The notes below the pieces were generated by a model, which worked only from the letters and a program-made list of their open reading frames with translations, was not told where the DNA came from and did no database searches. A stretch of DNA of 64,000 nucleotides from Cannabis sativa (Eukaryota > Streptophyta > Magnoliopsida > Rosales > Cannabaceae). Below, piece by piece: positions 9,603 to 22,564 of the stretch (position 1 is its first letter; each line of letters begins with the position of its first letter). Where the stretch lies: NCBI RefSeq assembly GCF_029168945.1, contig NC_083608.1:15642136-15706135 (forward strand), given 5' to 3'. The position numbers and the translations under genes are program-made.

Positions 9603-11246
9603 TGTTGGGTTTTATGCCCTAAATAAAACTCATTTCAATATAATCAGATTTACTTATTAATATAGACCAGAAATAACATTTAATGTTGCATGGTTCACAT
9701 GATTTATTTCATGATTATATGTACATAATGTATAAATTCATCTGAAACCCTTTTCACATACTTGATCCTGTTTATTGTGCCGTCAACACATTGGAAAGTA
9801 AACATGACTATGTGAATAAAGTTTCCTAGATTTATCAGACATAGGGTTTTACTGATATGATAATCTAGAACAAGAGTTTACTTGTATTTGGAGAAATACT
9901 ATGTTCTTTCCAGAACATTGGTTAAAGTAAAGCTCAGGTTGGATGCATGGAGTATGCATCGGAAGGGACCGATATTGAACTTTGACTTAGATTTATTAAA
10001 CTTACCGTAATATCTATTCAAGTCAACATCGCCTAGTTGATCCTAGATCAAATGATCTTAATCCTGATATGATTAGGCTCAATCTCGAGAGGCTATTCGT
10101 GTTCTTTAATTTGTTAGTTAAGCCTACTTTTAGGTCAGGGTGATACGTACATTTTGGGAACACGGTAGTGCAATTGAGTGGGAGCGCTAGCATAAACATG
10201 GAATCTATAGCTTCTATCTGGCGAATAGTAAGCAAAGGATGATCTCGTTCGAGCTTGACCAAACGAACATAAATGGTGGAGTACTCATTTCACATTAGCT
10301 GAAATATCATTTATACGGGGTCAAGTGTTTTAAGGAATAAATACATTGTAGGGTGTAACGGTAATTTAATCCCTTTACAGTGTAGATCATTCATATAGAG
10401 GATCATTGATCACATTAGGATTATAACAATGTATAACTAATGATATGTCTATATGGTGGAACATATAGAGCATTCTATATACTGAGAGTGCAATTCTAAG
10501 TTCTATGCGTGGATTCAACGAAGAATTAATAAGTTAGTGAATTTTAGTGCTAAATTCTTGATCTACTTATTGGAAGCTCGGTTATATAGACCCATGGTCC
10601 CCCCACTAGTTGAGATAATATTGCTTGTAAGACTCATGTAATTGGTTTTGATTAATCAATTATAATTCTCAAATTAGACTATGTCTATTTGTGAATTTTT
10701 CACTAAGTAAGGGCGAAATTGTAAAGAAAGAGTTTATAGGGGCATATTTGTTAATTATGATACTTTGTATGGTTCAATTAATAAATATGATAAATGACAA
10801 TATTATTTAATAATTATTTATAGTTATTAAATAGTTAGAATTGGTATTTAAATGTTTGAATTAGGAAATTGGCATTTTTGAGAAAATCAGATACAAAAGG
10901 TGTTAAAATTGCAAAATTGCAAAGCCCAAGGCCCAATCCACTAATGCTATGGCCGGCCACCTATGTAGCTATTTTAAGTTGATTTTTTCATTATTTTAAT
11001 GCCAAATAATTCAAACCTAACCCTAGTGGAATGCTATAAATAGATAGTGAAGGCTTCAGGAAAATAACACTTTTCTTCAGACTTTCTGATTCAGAAAAAA
11101 CTGAGCCTTCTCTCTCCCTATCTTTAGCTGCCACTTCTTCTTTCTTCTTCCTTTGAATTTCGAAATCCTTAGTGTATGAGTAGTGCCCACACACATCAAG
11201 TGATACCTCAATCATAGTGAGGAAGATCGTGAAGAAAGATCATCAG

Positions 11247-13331
11247 TGTAACGCCCTAATGCTAAGGCACGCTACAGTGCTTTTTCAATAATTATGCAAT
11301 CTTTGCTAATCAAAGAAATTTCTCGAAAAACGTGTCAAATTAAAACTTTTGCATTAAATACTAAACTTTGTAATTTAATAAAATATTTACAAGTGCCGGG
11401 ATCCCGATTTTTAAAACTTTACAAACTTTACTTTTCAAGCATACAATCCAAAATATACAGATTTACAGGTCGCACAGCGACTTTCAAAATACAACTCCCA
11501 GATGTCCCGAGACCGAACACTCCAGGTCGCGCTGCTTGACATGTACAATCTCACCCGAGCTCAGGTTCACTCCTGTTCAGCCTTCGCCTTTCCTTTACCT
11601 ACACATGGAAGCAGAAACTGTGAGTCGACAGACTCAGTAAGAAATGCATATAACATACCATATAATTTCCGACCTGTAAATAGGCGCCCATACACCTATT
11701 TACAGAGCTTAACAGATGAGTATGAACGTTCAATACCAGGGTACAACCACTATACCACATACACATCGTACCTCGCTGTACGAGTGTTGGTAGGGTTTAT
11801 CCCGATCACTGAGTAACACTGAGTGATGTACCACACACCTTAGCATTTTCCTATGCTTGTGTTGGTATCACTGTATCGTACTCAAATCAACAACAATCAC
11901 TGTACCAATACACTCTATAACTTAATCATACAAGTGTTGGTAGTGTTTAACATAATTCAAGCATGCATATATAAACACATATACACACATTCAGATAATC
12001 ACATCATACATTATACACAGTTCTTACCTGTTTTCCGAATTCAAGTGTGCTGGCCGACCTGAACGGAATTCACGTGCTAGATGGATGCCCTAATCACAAT
12101 AATGGTAATACAGATGAGTGACTCGCTAAATCACTTTCCGGGACTTAAAACTTGAAACTAAAAGTTTCCCTATCGATAAACCTCATGGCAATACCCTATA
12201 TAACCCAAAATTGGCCAAAACTAGGGTTCTGGAAAATCCCCCAACAGGCAGACCGGTTTACAACCGGCATCCCGGTTCTGGGTCACCAACCGGTCGACCG
12301 GTTGGTACAGACCACCCAGAACCGGAATTCCGGTTCATCTGCTGGGAACTAAAAATCTTCCCCCTTAATTCAAATCAAGCCCAAACTTAACCAAACTCTC
12401 CAGTATACCTACACAATGCATACACAATGATTTCCAGGCAGTAATTCACAGAACAAACCAACACAACTCAAATTGCCATTAATGAACAAAGCTTTACATT
12501 CAAAGCTCAAGGTTGCACAAAGCTTAACCCAATCAACAAAATCAGCTGCTAGGAACTTAATTTAACTCAAATAACCTATACAATTCGAACCCTAAGCATA
12601 AACAAACCTAACAGCCCCTAAATTGCAAAATCACCAATTCAACCTAACTTTAAAACTTAGAAATTAAGAAAGGTTCCTTTAGGGCTTACCTCAACTGAAT
12701 CTTTCAAGCTTCCTTTGCTGGAAACTCCAAGAATTAACAGCCCTTCCCCCCTTGATCAAGCCCCAGCCGAAAGAGAAAAGAGAGAAAGAGTGGGAGTTCT
12801 CTAGATTTTGGTTTCCTTTGATTTTTCCCTCAAATGAATTGATTTTCCCTTAATTAATTCATGGCTGAAAAGTCAAGTGCTAGGTGTCAATCAACCAATA
12901 AGCCACCTAATCCTACCATTAACAAAATGTCTAAAATGCCCTTAGACTTAAACTAGGGTATTTCTTTGAAACTAGGGGCAAAATGGTCAATTTCCATACC
13001 CCGCTCAATCCCGGTAATTTATTTATTCTAAAATATTCCCCACTATGAAATAGGGTTCTAAATCTACCCATGTGATCAATTTAGCCATCCATCGCATTTT
13101 CCGTTGTCACCGAGCAAAAATTACAAAATTAACATATTTCACATATAAGCTAAATAATACCCCTAGAATTTAATAAAATCTCCAAAATTGAGAAATTATA
13201 ACTCTAATATTTATTTCTAAATATTGGGGTCCACATTCAAAATTAATTCACAAATAATAATAAAATAATAAAATAATAAAAATTAGTATTAATTGCCTTT
13301 TCTAATCCACATTACTAGAGCGGTCATTACA
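11247..13331 (-). repeat. 3' LTR of E2
   Basis: Plus strand TGTAACGCCC...GTCATTACA, 2085 bp, nearly identical to 18252-20337. It contains CCGG-rich palindromes near 12285-12306 and 12321-12336. Short ORFs in it (for example at 11294, 11502 and 11853) recur identically in the other LTR and are not genes. Confidence 0.93.
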
Positions 13332-13345
13332 ATTATCCCCCTGTT
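13332..13345 (-). other. PPT of E2
   Basis: Minus-strand AACAGGGGGATAAT directly abuts the 3' LTR. It is the expected start of plus-strand DNA synthesis. Confidence 0.8.
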
Positions 13346-16300
13346 AAAAGGATTTCGTCCCCGAAATCTAACCTGAATAGCTCTGGATGTTGAGTCCTCA
13401 TATCTGACTCTAATTCCCAGGTGGCTTCTTCCACCTTACTGTTTCTCCAGAGCACCTTAACCAGTGCAATAGTCTTGTTGCGAAGAACTTTCTCCTTTCT
13501 ATCCATAATCTGAACAGGTTGCTCTTCATAGGATAAGTCTGGTTGTAGTTCAAGGGCTTCATAACTCAAGACATGAGTCGGGTCTGACACGTATTTCCTT
13601 AACATAGAGATATGAAATACGTCATGAATAGCTGATAGTGCTGGTGGTAAGGCTAGCCGATACGCTACCTGCCCGACCTTCTCGAGTATCTGAAATGGCC
13701 CAATGAACCTAGGGCTTAACTTACCCTTCTTCCCGAAGCGCCTAATACCCTTCATGGGTGAAACTCGCAGGAAAACATGTTCCCCTGCCTGAAATGTGAT
13801 ATCTCTGCGCTTCGGATCAGCATAACTTTTCTGCCTGCTTTGAGAAGCAAGCATCCGAGCCTTGATCTTATCAATAGCTTCATTGGTCCTTTGCACTAAC
13901 TCTGGACCCAGGTACTTCCTTTCTCCTGTCTCGTCCCAATGAATAGGAGAACGACATTTTCTACCATATAACATCTCATAGGGAGCCATCCCTATTGTAC
14001 TTTGGTAGCTGTTGTTGTAGGAGAATTCAATTAAAGGCAAGTACTTACTCCATGAACCCTCAAAGTCCATGACACAGGCTCGCAGTAGGTCTTCCAAAAT
14101 CTGGATAGTTCTTTCTGACTGACCATCGGTGCCGAGGGTGAAAAGGCTGTACTAAACTTTAACTTGGTACCCATAGCCTTCTGAAGACTCACCCAAAACT
14201 TCGATGTGAACTTTGGATCCCTATCTGACACAATAGATTTAGGGGCTCCATGGAGACGAACTATCTCCTTCACATACAATTCAGCATACTGATCCACTGA
14301 ATAGGTAACTTTCACTGGTAGAAAGTGAGCCGACTTTGTAAATCTATCCACAATGACCCATACAGAATCATACATCCCTGTAGTTCTAGGTAACCCAGTT
14401 ACAAAGTCCATTGCGATGTCCTCCCACTTCCATTCTGGAAGGATTAAAGGTTGCAATAACCCTGCCGGCCTCTGATGTTCAGCCTTAATCTGCTGGCAGG
14501 TTAAACACTTGGACACATAGTCCACCACATCTCTTTTCATCCCATACCACCAGAAGTAGGGTTTTAAGTCCTGATACATCTTGGTGGTTCCCGGATGCAA
14601 CGAGTAAGGCGTGGTGTGAGCTTCATCAAGTATCTCTTTCTTAAGCTCATCAACACTAGGAACACAAACTCGAGCTTTATATAACAACATTCCACTGCTC
14701 GAGACTGAAAAACCTCTAGGCCGACCAGCCACTACTTCATCTCGAACTTTAACTAGCTCGGGATCTTCCAGTTGTGCCTTTCTGATTCTCTCCAACAGAT
14801 CAGATTGGAGTGTTAAATTATGTAATTTCCCGACCACGAACTCAATTCCTGCACTAACCATTTCTGAGGCTAGTTGAGGAGCTATCATAACTGTAGTACA
14901 CACTTGACCGGGACCTTTTCTGCTCAGAGCATCGGCCACAACATTGGCTTTCCCGGGGTGATATAGTATTTCACAGTCATAGTCTTTAACTAACTCCAAC
15001 CACCTTCTCTGCCTCATATTCAAATCTTTTTGGGTGAAAAAGTATTTAAGACTTTTATGATCAGTATAAATTTCACACTTTTCACCGTAAAGATAATGTC
15101 GCCAAATCTTTAAAGCAAAAACCACAGCAGCGAGTTCCAAATCATGAGTTGGGTAACGCTGCTCATAATCCTTCAGTTGACGAGAGGCATAAGCTATGAC
15201 TCTGTCAGCTTGCATCAGAACACATCCCAGACCCTGTCTTGATGCATCACAATACACAACAAATTTCTCTTGATCTGATGGCAAAGCTAACACCGGAGCT
15301 GTTATCAATCGCTGCTTCAACTCCTGAAAGCTTGATTCACACTTATCTGACCACACAAATCTCTGATTTTTCTTGGTCAATTCGGTTAGGGGCATAGAAA
15401 GTTTAGAAAATCCTTCTACGAAACGTCGATAATACCCTGCTAATCCGAGAAAACTCCTAATTTCTGTTACAGACTTGGGCCTCGGCCAATTCTTCACTGA
15501 TTCTATCTTGTTTGGATCAACCATAATTCCATTTTTCCAACCTATGTGACCCAGAAAGGACACCTCGGACAACCAGAATTCGCACTTTTTAAACTTGGCA
15601 TACAGCTTGTGATCCCTAAGTCGCTGTAACACCATTCGAAGATGATGCTCGTGCTCCTCTTCTGACTGAGAGTACACAAGAATGTCATCGATAAACACTA
15701 TAACGCAGTTATCGAGGAAATCCTTGAATATCCTATTCATGAGATCCATAAAGGCCGCAGGAGCATTAGTCAATCCGAATGACATTACCAGAAACTCATA
15801 GTGCCCATATCTGGTTCTAAAAGCAGTCTTCGGTATCTCCTCCTCCCGAATTCTGAGTTGATGATAACCAGACCGTAAATCAATCTTCGAAAACACTGCC
15901 TTTCCCTGAAGCTGATCGAACAGATCATCGATCCTAGGCAACGGGTACTTGTTCTTAATCGTCAGCTTGTTTAGTTCCCGATAATCAATACACATTCTGA
16001 GGGAACCATCTTTCTTTTTCACAAAAAGAACCGGAGCTCCCCAGGGCGATACACTGGGTCGAATAAACCCAATATCAAGCATCCCCTGAAGTTGTAACTT
16101 AAGCTCCTTGAGTTCTGCTGGAGCCATCCTATATGGAGCTTTAGAAACAGGTTCGACTCCAGGTGCCAAATCAATTACAAAGTCAATCTCTCGCTGTGGC
16201 GGCAATCCCGGCAACTCCTCGGGAAACACATCAAGAAAATCTTTCACCACCCGGACTACCTCAGGCCCAAATGTTTCAGGTCTGCTGGAGTCAAAAACTA

Positions 16301-16793
16301 CCGCTAGAAATCCTACACAACCATTGCATAGTAAATCCCTAGCTCTCAACACAGAAATAACCGGGATCCGAGACCCCTGAACCGATCCAACATAAACAAA
16401 TGGATCTTCACCTTCCGGCTGAAAAATCACCATTTTACGCCTACAATCTATACTGGCCGAATACTTGGATAGAAAGTCCATTCCCAGTATAATATCAAAC
16501 TCAGTTAATTTCAATTCTATAAGATCAGTACTCAATTCCCTATCCTCGATCCTAATCGGCATAGACCTAATGCGCCTATTAGAGATAACCAATTCCCCGC
16601 TAGGCATTAGGGTTCCAAACCCCCTTTCTAAAATGTCACAAGGCCTACCCAAAAGATCAATCACTCTTGTAGCCACATATGAACGTGTAGCTCCCGAGTC
16701 AAATAATACTGTAAATAACAAGTTGTTGACGGGAAGCTGACCTGTCACATGAAGGACTGGCTGCAGCATCAGCTTGGATAATGGCAAACACAC
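13333..16793 (-). pseudogene. Pol of E2: protease, RT, RNase H, integrase, chromodomain
   Basis: Protease has [11 protein letters not shown] near 16690-16720. RT has the catalytic [10 protein letters not shown] near 15680-15710, RNase H the segment [10 protein letters not shown] near 15240-15270, and the integrase zinc finger ends CLTCQQIK near 14485-14510. D,D of the integrase core are present ([16 protein letters not shown]). A lesion around 14115-14150 then shifts the frame just before the QTDGQSE block; the rest (14097-13333) stays open and ends in a chromodomain-like tail (KVLWRNSKVEEATWE). One compensated change gives HIGWKNG where E3 has HIVGKNG. It is defective in this form although otherwise young. 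Confidence 0.85.
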
Positions 16794-17969
16794 GAGCAGG
16801 AACCGGTTTCACCTCGGCTTTCGGCTCCTCTTTCTTTGCCTGGGGGCAATCTTTCTTGAAATGCCCCACCATGCCACACAGGAAGCATGTCTTCCGGTTA
16901 CACTCTCCCGGATGATGTTTCTTGCACCTTGGACACTCAGGATAAGAATAACCCTGGCGTCCTCCTCTGCCTTGGTTCCCACGGAACCGCTTGCTTTGCC
17001 CCGAGCCACCAGAAGCTGGGACAACTTTTCTTTTCTGCTCAGTGGTGGAGTCACCACCATCCCTACCATAAACAGGAGTAGGAACAGTGGGGGTTCCACC
17101 AACACTCGGAGTCACCCGGGGCTCCTGAAGAAATTTTACTGCACCCTCGGCTCTCAAAGCCTTCTCAACCATATCTGCATACGTGGTTGCTTCAGTAGTG
17201 GTAATAACCAAATCATGCCGGATCTTTGCACTCAAACCCGCTAAGTATTTTTCTTTCTTACTGAAGTCCGTGGGCACAATTCCTGCCGCCAGCTTAGCCA
17301 ACCGATCAAACTTCGTTGTGTACTCAGTGACTGACATACCCTCAGTCTGAACTAGATCAGTGAACTCTTTCCGCTTTGCACTGCGGACCGCTTCATTGTA
17401 ATACTTGGAGTTAAATAACTCCCTAAATTCTTCCCAGGTCATCAGCGTGACGTCCCGAGTGAGGGTTATCAATTCCCACCACACGAGGGCATCTTCCTGA
17501 AACTGGAAAGTGGCGCAGGTCACCCGGTCATTTCCAACCACTCCCATGAAGTTGAGAATACGCTCAATCATCGAAAGCCATTGCTCGGCCTTCATCACAT
17601 CAGGGCCTCCCAGAAACACTGGAGGTGCCTGTTTTCGAAATCTTTCGTACAACGGTTCCATACGGTTGCCAACAACAGGTTGTTCGCCGGCACCGCCGGA
17701 ACGCAACGGCCCGAACTTCTTGAGGAGGCACGGCGGGAGGACCCCGTTTGCCTCAATCTTTGGATCTCTTCATCTTGCTGACGAATTCTCTCTTGCATTT
17801 CAGCAAATCTTTGCTCCCAATCAGGAGGAGCTTGAGGTGGATTTACAGGGCGACCACCCTGAGCTCTGCCACGGCCACGGCCGCGACCACGAGGATTTTG
17901 AGGATTCCCCTGACCGCCTCCGGTCTCAACCATGCCACCCTGACTTCTTGTATTTCGCGGGGCGTCCAT
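16699..17969 (-). pseudogene. Gag of E2 (frameshifted)
   Basis: It starts at 17969 ([10 protein letters not shown]) with an RG-rich basic N-terminus and a coiled-coil-like segment ([16 protein letters not shown]). The frame slips in about 17690-17760, where several bases differ from intact copy E3, and resumes as [16 protein letters not shown]. The capsid-like region ([23 protein letters not shown]) and a CCHC knuckle ([14 protein letters not shown]) follow. Near 16745 a second indel (CACATG where E3 has CACAACAG) breaks the link to protease. Gag would form the particle; here it is interrupted twice. Confidence 0.85.
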
Positions 17970-18235
17970 TTAATAGGACTTAGCCTGCGAATCCATAAGC
18001 CAGGCAGGTTAGACAGCGATCAAAATTAACACCGCTCTTAATAACTTAAGGCAACACACTTTCTTTTCTTTTTAAAGAAATATTTTTAATTTAAATCTAA
18101 TATGCTTCCTAACATGCTTTCTCATTCACATTTATTTAAAATACTAAACAAGTACGGGCTTACTGAACCGTGAACCGAGCTTTCTTTGATGAAGATTGTA
18201 CATGTCATACCAAGCTTCGGTAGACAAACCTGGCG

Positions 18236-18247
18236 GCTCTGATACCA
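18236..18247 (-). other. PBS of E2 (initiator-Met tRNA type)
   Basis: Minus-strand TGGTATCAGAGC, the common plant primer site complementary to the 3' end of initiator methionine tRNA, four bases inside the 5' LTR end. Confidence 0.85.
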
Positions 18248-18251
18248 AAAT

Positions 18252-20337
18252 TGTAACGCCCTAATGCTAAGGCACGCTACAGTGCTTTTTCAATAATTAT
18301 GCAATCTTTGCTAATCAAAGAAATTTCTCGAAAAACGTGTCAAATTAAAACTTTTGCATTAAATACTAAACTTTGTAATTTAATAAAATATTTACAAGTG
18401 CCGGGATCCCGATTTTTAAAACTTTACAAACTTTACTTTTCAAGCATACAATCCAAAATATACAGATTTACAGGTCGCACAGCGACTTTCAAAATACAAC
18501 TCCCAGATGTCCCGAGACCGAACACTCCAGGTCGCGCTGCTTGACATGTACAATCTCACCCGAGCTCAGGTTCACTCCTGTTCAGCCTTCGCCTTTCCTT
18601 TACCTACACATGGAAGCAGAAACTGTGAGTCGACAGACTCAGTAAGAAATGCATATAACATACCATATAATTTCCGACCTGTAAATAGGCGCCCATACAC
18701 CTATTTACAGAGCTTAACAGATGAGTATGAACGTTCAATACCAGGGTACAACCACTATACCACATACACATCGTACCTCGCTGTACGAGTGTTGGTAGGG
18801 TTTATCCCGATCACTGAGTAACACTGAGTGATGTACCACACACCTTAGCATTTTCCTATGCTTGTGTTGGTATCACTGTATCGTACTCAAATCAACAACA
18901 ATCACTGTACCAATACACTCTATAACTTAATCATACAAGTGTTGGTAGTGTTTAACATAATTCAAGCATGCATATATAAACACATATACACACATTCAGA
19001 TAATCACATCATACATTATACACAGTTCTTACCTGTTTTCCGAATTCAAGTGTGCTGGCCGACCTGAACGGAATTCACGTGCTAGATGGATGCCCTAATC
19101 ACAATAATGGTAATACAGATGAGTGACTCGCTAAATCACTTTCCGGGACTTAAAACTTGAAACTAAAAGTTTCCCTATCGATAAACCTCATGGCAATACC
19201 CTATATAACCCAAAATTGGCCAAAACTAGGGTTCTGGAAAATCCCCCAACAGGCAGACCGGTTTACAACCGGCATCCCAGTTCTGGGTCACCAACCGGTC
19301 GACCGGTTGGTACAGACCACCCAGAACCGGAATTCCGGTTCATCTGCTGGGAACTAAAAATCTTCCCCCTTAATTCAAATCAAGCCCAAACTTAACCAAA
19401 CTCTCCAGTATACCTATACAATGCATACACAATGATTTCCAGGCAGTAATTCACAGAACAAACCAACACAAGTCAACTTGCCATTAATGAACAAAGCTTT
19501 ACATTCAAAGCTCAAGGTTGCACAAAGCTTAACCCAATCAACAAAATCAGCTGCTAGGAACTTAATTTAACTCAAATAACCTATACAATTCGAACCCTAA
19601 GCATAAACAAACCTAACAGCCCCTAAATTGCAAAATCACCAATTCAACCTAACTTTAAAACTTAGAAATTAAGATAGGTTCCTTTAGGGCTTACCTCAAC
19701 TGAATCTTTCAAGCTTCCTTTGCTGGAAACTCCAAGAATTAACAGCCCTTCCCCCCTTGATCAAGCCCCAGCCGAAAGAGAAAAGAGAGAAAGAGTGGGA
19801 GTTCTCTAGATTTTGGTTTCCTTTGATTTTTCCCTCAAATGAATTGATTTTCCCTTAATTAATTCATGGCTGAAAAGTCAAGTGCTAGGTGTCAATCAAC
19901 CAATAAGCCACCTAATCCTACCATTAACAAAATGTCTAAAATGCCCTTAGACTTAAACTAGGGTATTTCTTTGAAACTAGGGGCAAAATGGTCAATTTCC
20001 ATAACCCCGCTCAATCCCGGTAATTTATTTATTCTAAAATATTCCCTACTATGAAATAGGGTTCTAAACCTACCCATGTGATCAATCTAGCCATCCATCG
20101 CATTTTCCGTTGTCACCGAGCAAAAATTACAAAATTAACATATTTCACATATAAGCTAAATAATACCCCTAGAATTTAATAAAATCTCCAAAATTGAGAA
20201 ATTATAACTCTAATATTTATTTCTAAATATTGGGGTCCACATTCAAAATTAATTCACAAATAATAATAAAATAATAAAATAATAAAAATTAGTATTAATT
20301 GCCTTTTCTAATCCACATTACTAGAGCGGTCATTACA
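18252..20337 (-). repeat. 5' LTR of E2
   Basis: Plus strand TGTAACGCCC...GTCATTACA, 2086 bp. It differs from its partner at a handful of sites, for example one base in the ATCCCRGTT segment near 19279 and several near 19470-19490 and 20000-20090. In minus orientation it precedes the PBS and gag. Confidence 0.93.
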
Positions 20338-20590
20338 ATCAGCAAAGGAGTTTCAGCATCAAAGATTCAGAGAAAGAGATCCAGGTTCAGATATTGATAA
20401 TGCTCTGCTACAGAAAGGAATCAAGGGCTAGATATCTGAACGGAAGGAGTCATTATATTCCGCTGCACCCAATGTAAGGTTTCCTAAACTTTATATGTGT
20501 TTATTTCATCGTCTTACAAAGTTCATATTTAGGGTGTTAATAAACATACTTGTGAGTAGATCTAAGATCCTGGTAAAATAATTTCCAACA

Positions 20591-22564
20591 ACACGGAGTT
20601 GGGACAGATGGAAGACGGGGTGAACCGCTGAGGAAGTGGGAAGGTCCAAATGATAAGCTACTGTGCCAATCCGTTTTAGAACAGTAAAGGGCCCATAGAA
20701 ACGAGCAGCAAGCTTCTCATTCTTTCGAAGGGCTAAGGACTTCTGTAGGTAAGGGCGGAGCTTAAGGAAGATTCGGTCCCCAACCGCAAATTCCACATGG
20801 CGACGAGAAGAATTAGCTGTTGCCTTCATCTTGTGTTGAGCACGCAACAAGTGCATTTTGAGGTCATCCAAAAACCCATCTCGCTCTTCCAAATACTGTT
20901 CGAGGGCCAGGACAGAAGTAAATCCCTCTGAATACCGGATTAAGGCTGGCGGATCACGCCCATATAACACCTTGAATGGGGTACAACCCAAGGAGGAGTG
21001 GAAAGTAGTATTGTACCAGTATTCTGCCCAAGACAACCACTTGGCCCATGCCTTAGGCAGATCAGAGGCCAAACAATGAAGGTAAGTCTCAAGGCAACTG
21101 TTGACCACCTCCAATTGGCCATCAGTTTGAGGGTGGTAGGCGGTGCTATGGCGGAGTTCAGTACCCTGGAGGCGGAACAACTCATCCCGAAAATGACTGA
21201 GAAACACGCGGTCATGATCCGAGACTATGGTCTGAGGAACCCCATGCAACTTGACTACCTGATGAAGGAAGGCTTCTGCAACTGTGCGGGCTGTAAAAGG
21301 ATGCTTGAGGGCGATAAAGTGACTGTATTTGCTCAAACGATCCACAACTACTAAGATCGTGTCAACTCCTTCTGATTTCAGCAACCCCTCAATGAAATCC
21401 ATAGTCAAATCCTCCCAAACCTGAGCGGGGAGATCTAAAGGGTGCAAGAGCCCCCCCGGAGACATGGCCAAGTGCTTGTTCCGTTGGCACACGTCACGAG
21501 CTCGCACAAAGTTCCCCACTTGAGCTTTCATACTTACCCAATAAACATCTCCCCGAAGGTGAAGGTAAGTCTGATACTCTCCCGAATGACCCCCGATTGG
21601 AGAGCTATGGTATTCCCGTAGGAAATGTGGAATCAAGGATGATGTGGCAGCCAAGACAAGCCTTTTCCGATATAACAGACGTTGCTTCTCGAAAGTAAAA
21701 CCCAAGACATCCTTCCCCTGTTCCAAATCTGCCACTACTCGAGAGAGGAAGGGATCTTGCTTGATTTCTTGTTCAATCACCGTCCAATCTAACCATGTAG
21801 TAGTAGTAAGGATGGAGCACCATAGAGGCTGTACTCGAGACAAAGCATCTGCAGCTCGGTTACCCACCCCCGACCGATAGTGGATATCAAAATCATACCC
21901 CAAAAGTTTGACCAGCCATTTCTGATGTTCCGGAGTGACCAATTGTTGTTCCAAGAGGAACTTCAAGCTTTGTTGATCGGTATGGACAATAAAACGGCGA
22001 CCTAGCAGGTACGACCACCACTTAAGGATCGCCAACACAATGGCCATTAACTCCTTCTCATAGATAGATTTAAGTTGAGCTCGAGGTTTCAGAACCTGAC
22101 TGTAGTAAACAATGGGGCGCCCTTCTTGCATCAAAACTGCTCCTAACCCACATCCGGAAGCATCCGCTTAAACCACGAATGGCTTAGTAAAATCGGGGAG
22201 GGCTAACATGGGAACCGTAGTCATGGCTGTTTTTAGAGAATCGAAAGCATCCGTGGCTGTCGGAGACCAGGCAAAGCTTTCCTTCTTCAATTGATTTGTC
22301 AGAGGGCGAGCAATAGAACCATAATTCTTGACAAACTTACGATAATACCCCGTAAGGCCAAGGAACCCTCGTAGAGCTTTAATCGAAGTAGGGAGAGGCC
22401 AATCCAACATGGCTTTGATCTTCGTATCATCCACCGCAACCCCTTGGCCACTCACAACATGTCCCAAGTACTCAATCCGTCGCTGCCCAAAAGAACACTT
22501 CTTCCTATTAGCAAAAAACTGATGCTTGAGGAGAGTTTGAAGCACGAGCTCAAGGTGTTGTAAG
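20591..22564 (-). pseudogene. Reina-like pol: RT tail, RNase H, integrase
   Basis: The frame runs from 22564. The RT thumb/connection (KCSFGQRRIEYLGHVVS) is followed by an in-frame TAA near 22165-22170 just before the RNase H start. RNase H continues with VHTDQQSLKFLLEQ and AADALSRVQPLW. The integrase zinc finger shows H and H (HSSPIGGH) but RARDVCQ at the second pair, so one cysteine has become arginine. The catalytic core keeps D, D and E (MDFIEGL, IVSDHDRVF, QTDGQLEVV). The frame then reaches VFHLSQLR and is broken by the solo LTR at 20590. This would be a chromovirus polymerase; it is defective through the stop, the zinc-finger change and the split. Confidence 0.8.

Larger units (their letters stand above)
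11247..20337 (-). mobile_element. E2: young Tekay-type chromovirus with both LTRs and TSD
   Basis: Complete element of 9.1 kb in minus orientation. The LTRs are 18252-20337 (5') and 11247-13331 (3'); the PBS is at 18236-18247 and the PPT at 13332-13345. Perfect 5-bp duplications ATCAG lie at 11242-11246 and 20338-20342. By eye I count roughly nine differences between the ~2.09-kb LTRs, indicating a recent insertion. The gag-pol frame is broken in at least three short places, so this copy is not autonomous as read here. Confidence 0.93.
9603..20590 (+). repeat. C2: Copia-type solo LTR inside R (interrupted by E2)
   Basis: It begins TGTTGGGTTTTATGCCC at 9603 and ends TTTCCAACA at 20590. Removing E2 and one copy of its duplication leaves an LTR of about 1.9 kb, the same family and length as the C3 LTR at 22565-24489. 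Flanks are GCACG (9598-9602) and ACACG (20591-20595), a 5-bp target duplication with one mismatch. No internal element sequence is present, so it is a solo LTR. A TATA box (GCTATAAATAG) lies at 11034-11044. Confidence 0.85.
8973..22564 (-). mobile_element. Reina-like chromovirus R, split by nested insertions
   Basis: Two pieces of one minus-strand Gypsy element, 22564-20591 (RT end to integrase) and 9602-8973 (integrase tail, chromodomain, 3' end), are separated by a solo LTR at 9603-20590. The join is convincing: HPVFHLSQLRV at 20595-20640 is followed by the typical post-integrase segment (LLVEPAELLNVR) and chromodomain at 9602-9375. The upstream RT, protease and gag are lost where C3 begins at 22565. 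Coordinates include foreign DNA between the two pieces. Confidence 0.8.

Noticed and set aside
11294..12352. A set of short plus-strand ORFs (81, 104, 69, 66 codons)
   Set aside because: They repeat identically at 18299-19357 because both are LTRs of E2. No domain, and opposite in strand to the element.
16774..18029. Plus-strand ORFs over the E2 and E3 gag (also 36314-37570)
   Set aside because: Mirror frames of the conserved gag; they recur in both copies for that reason.
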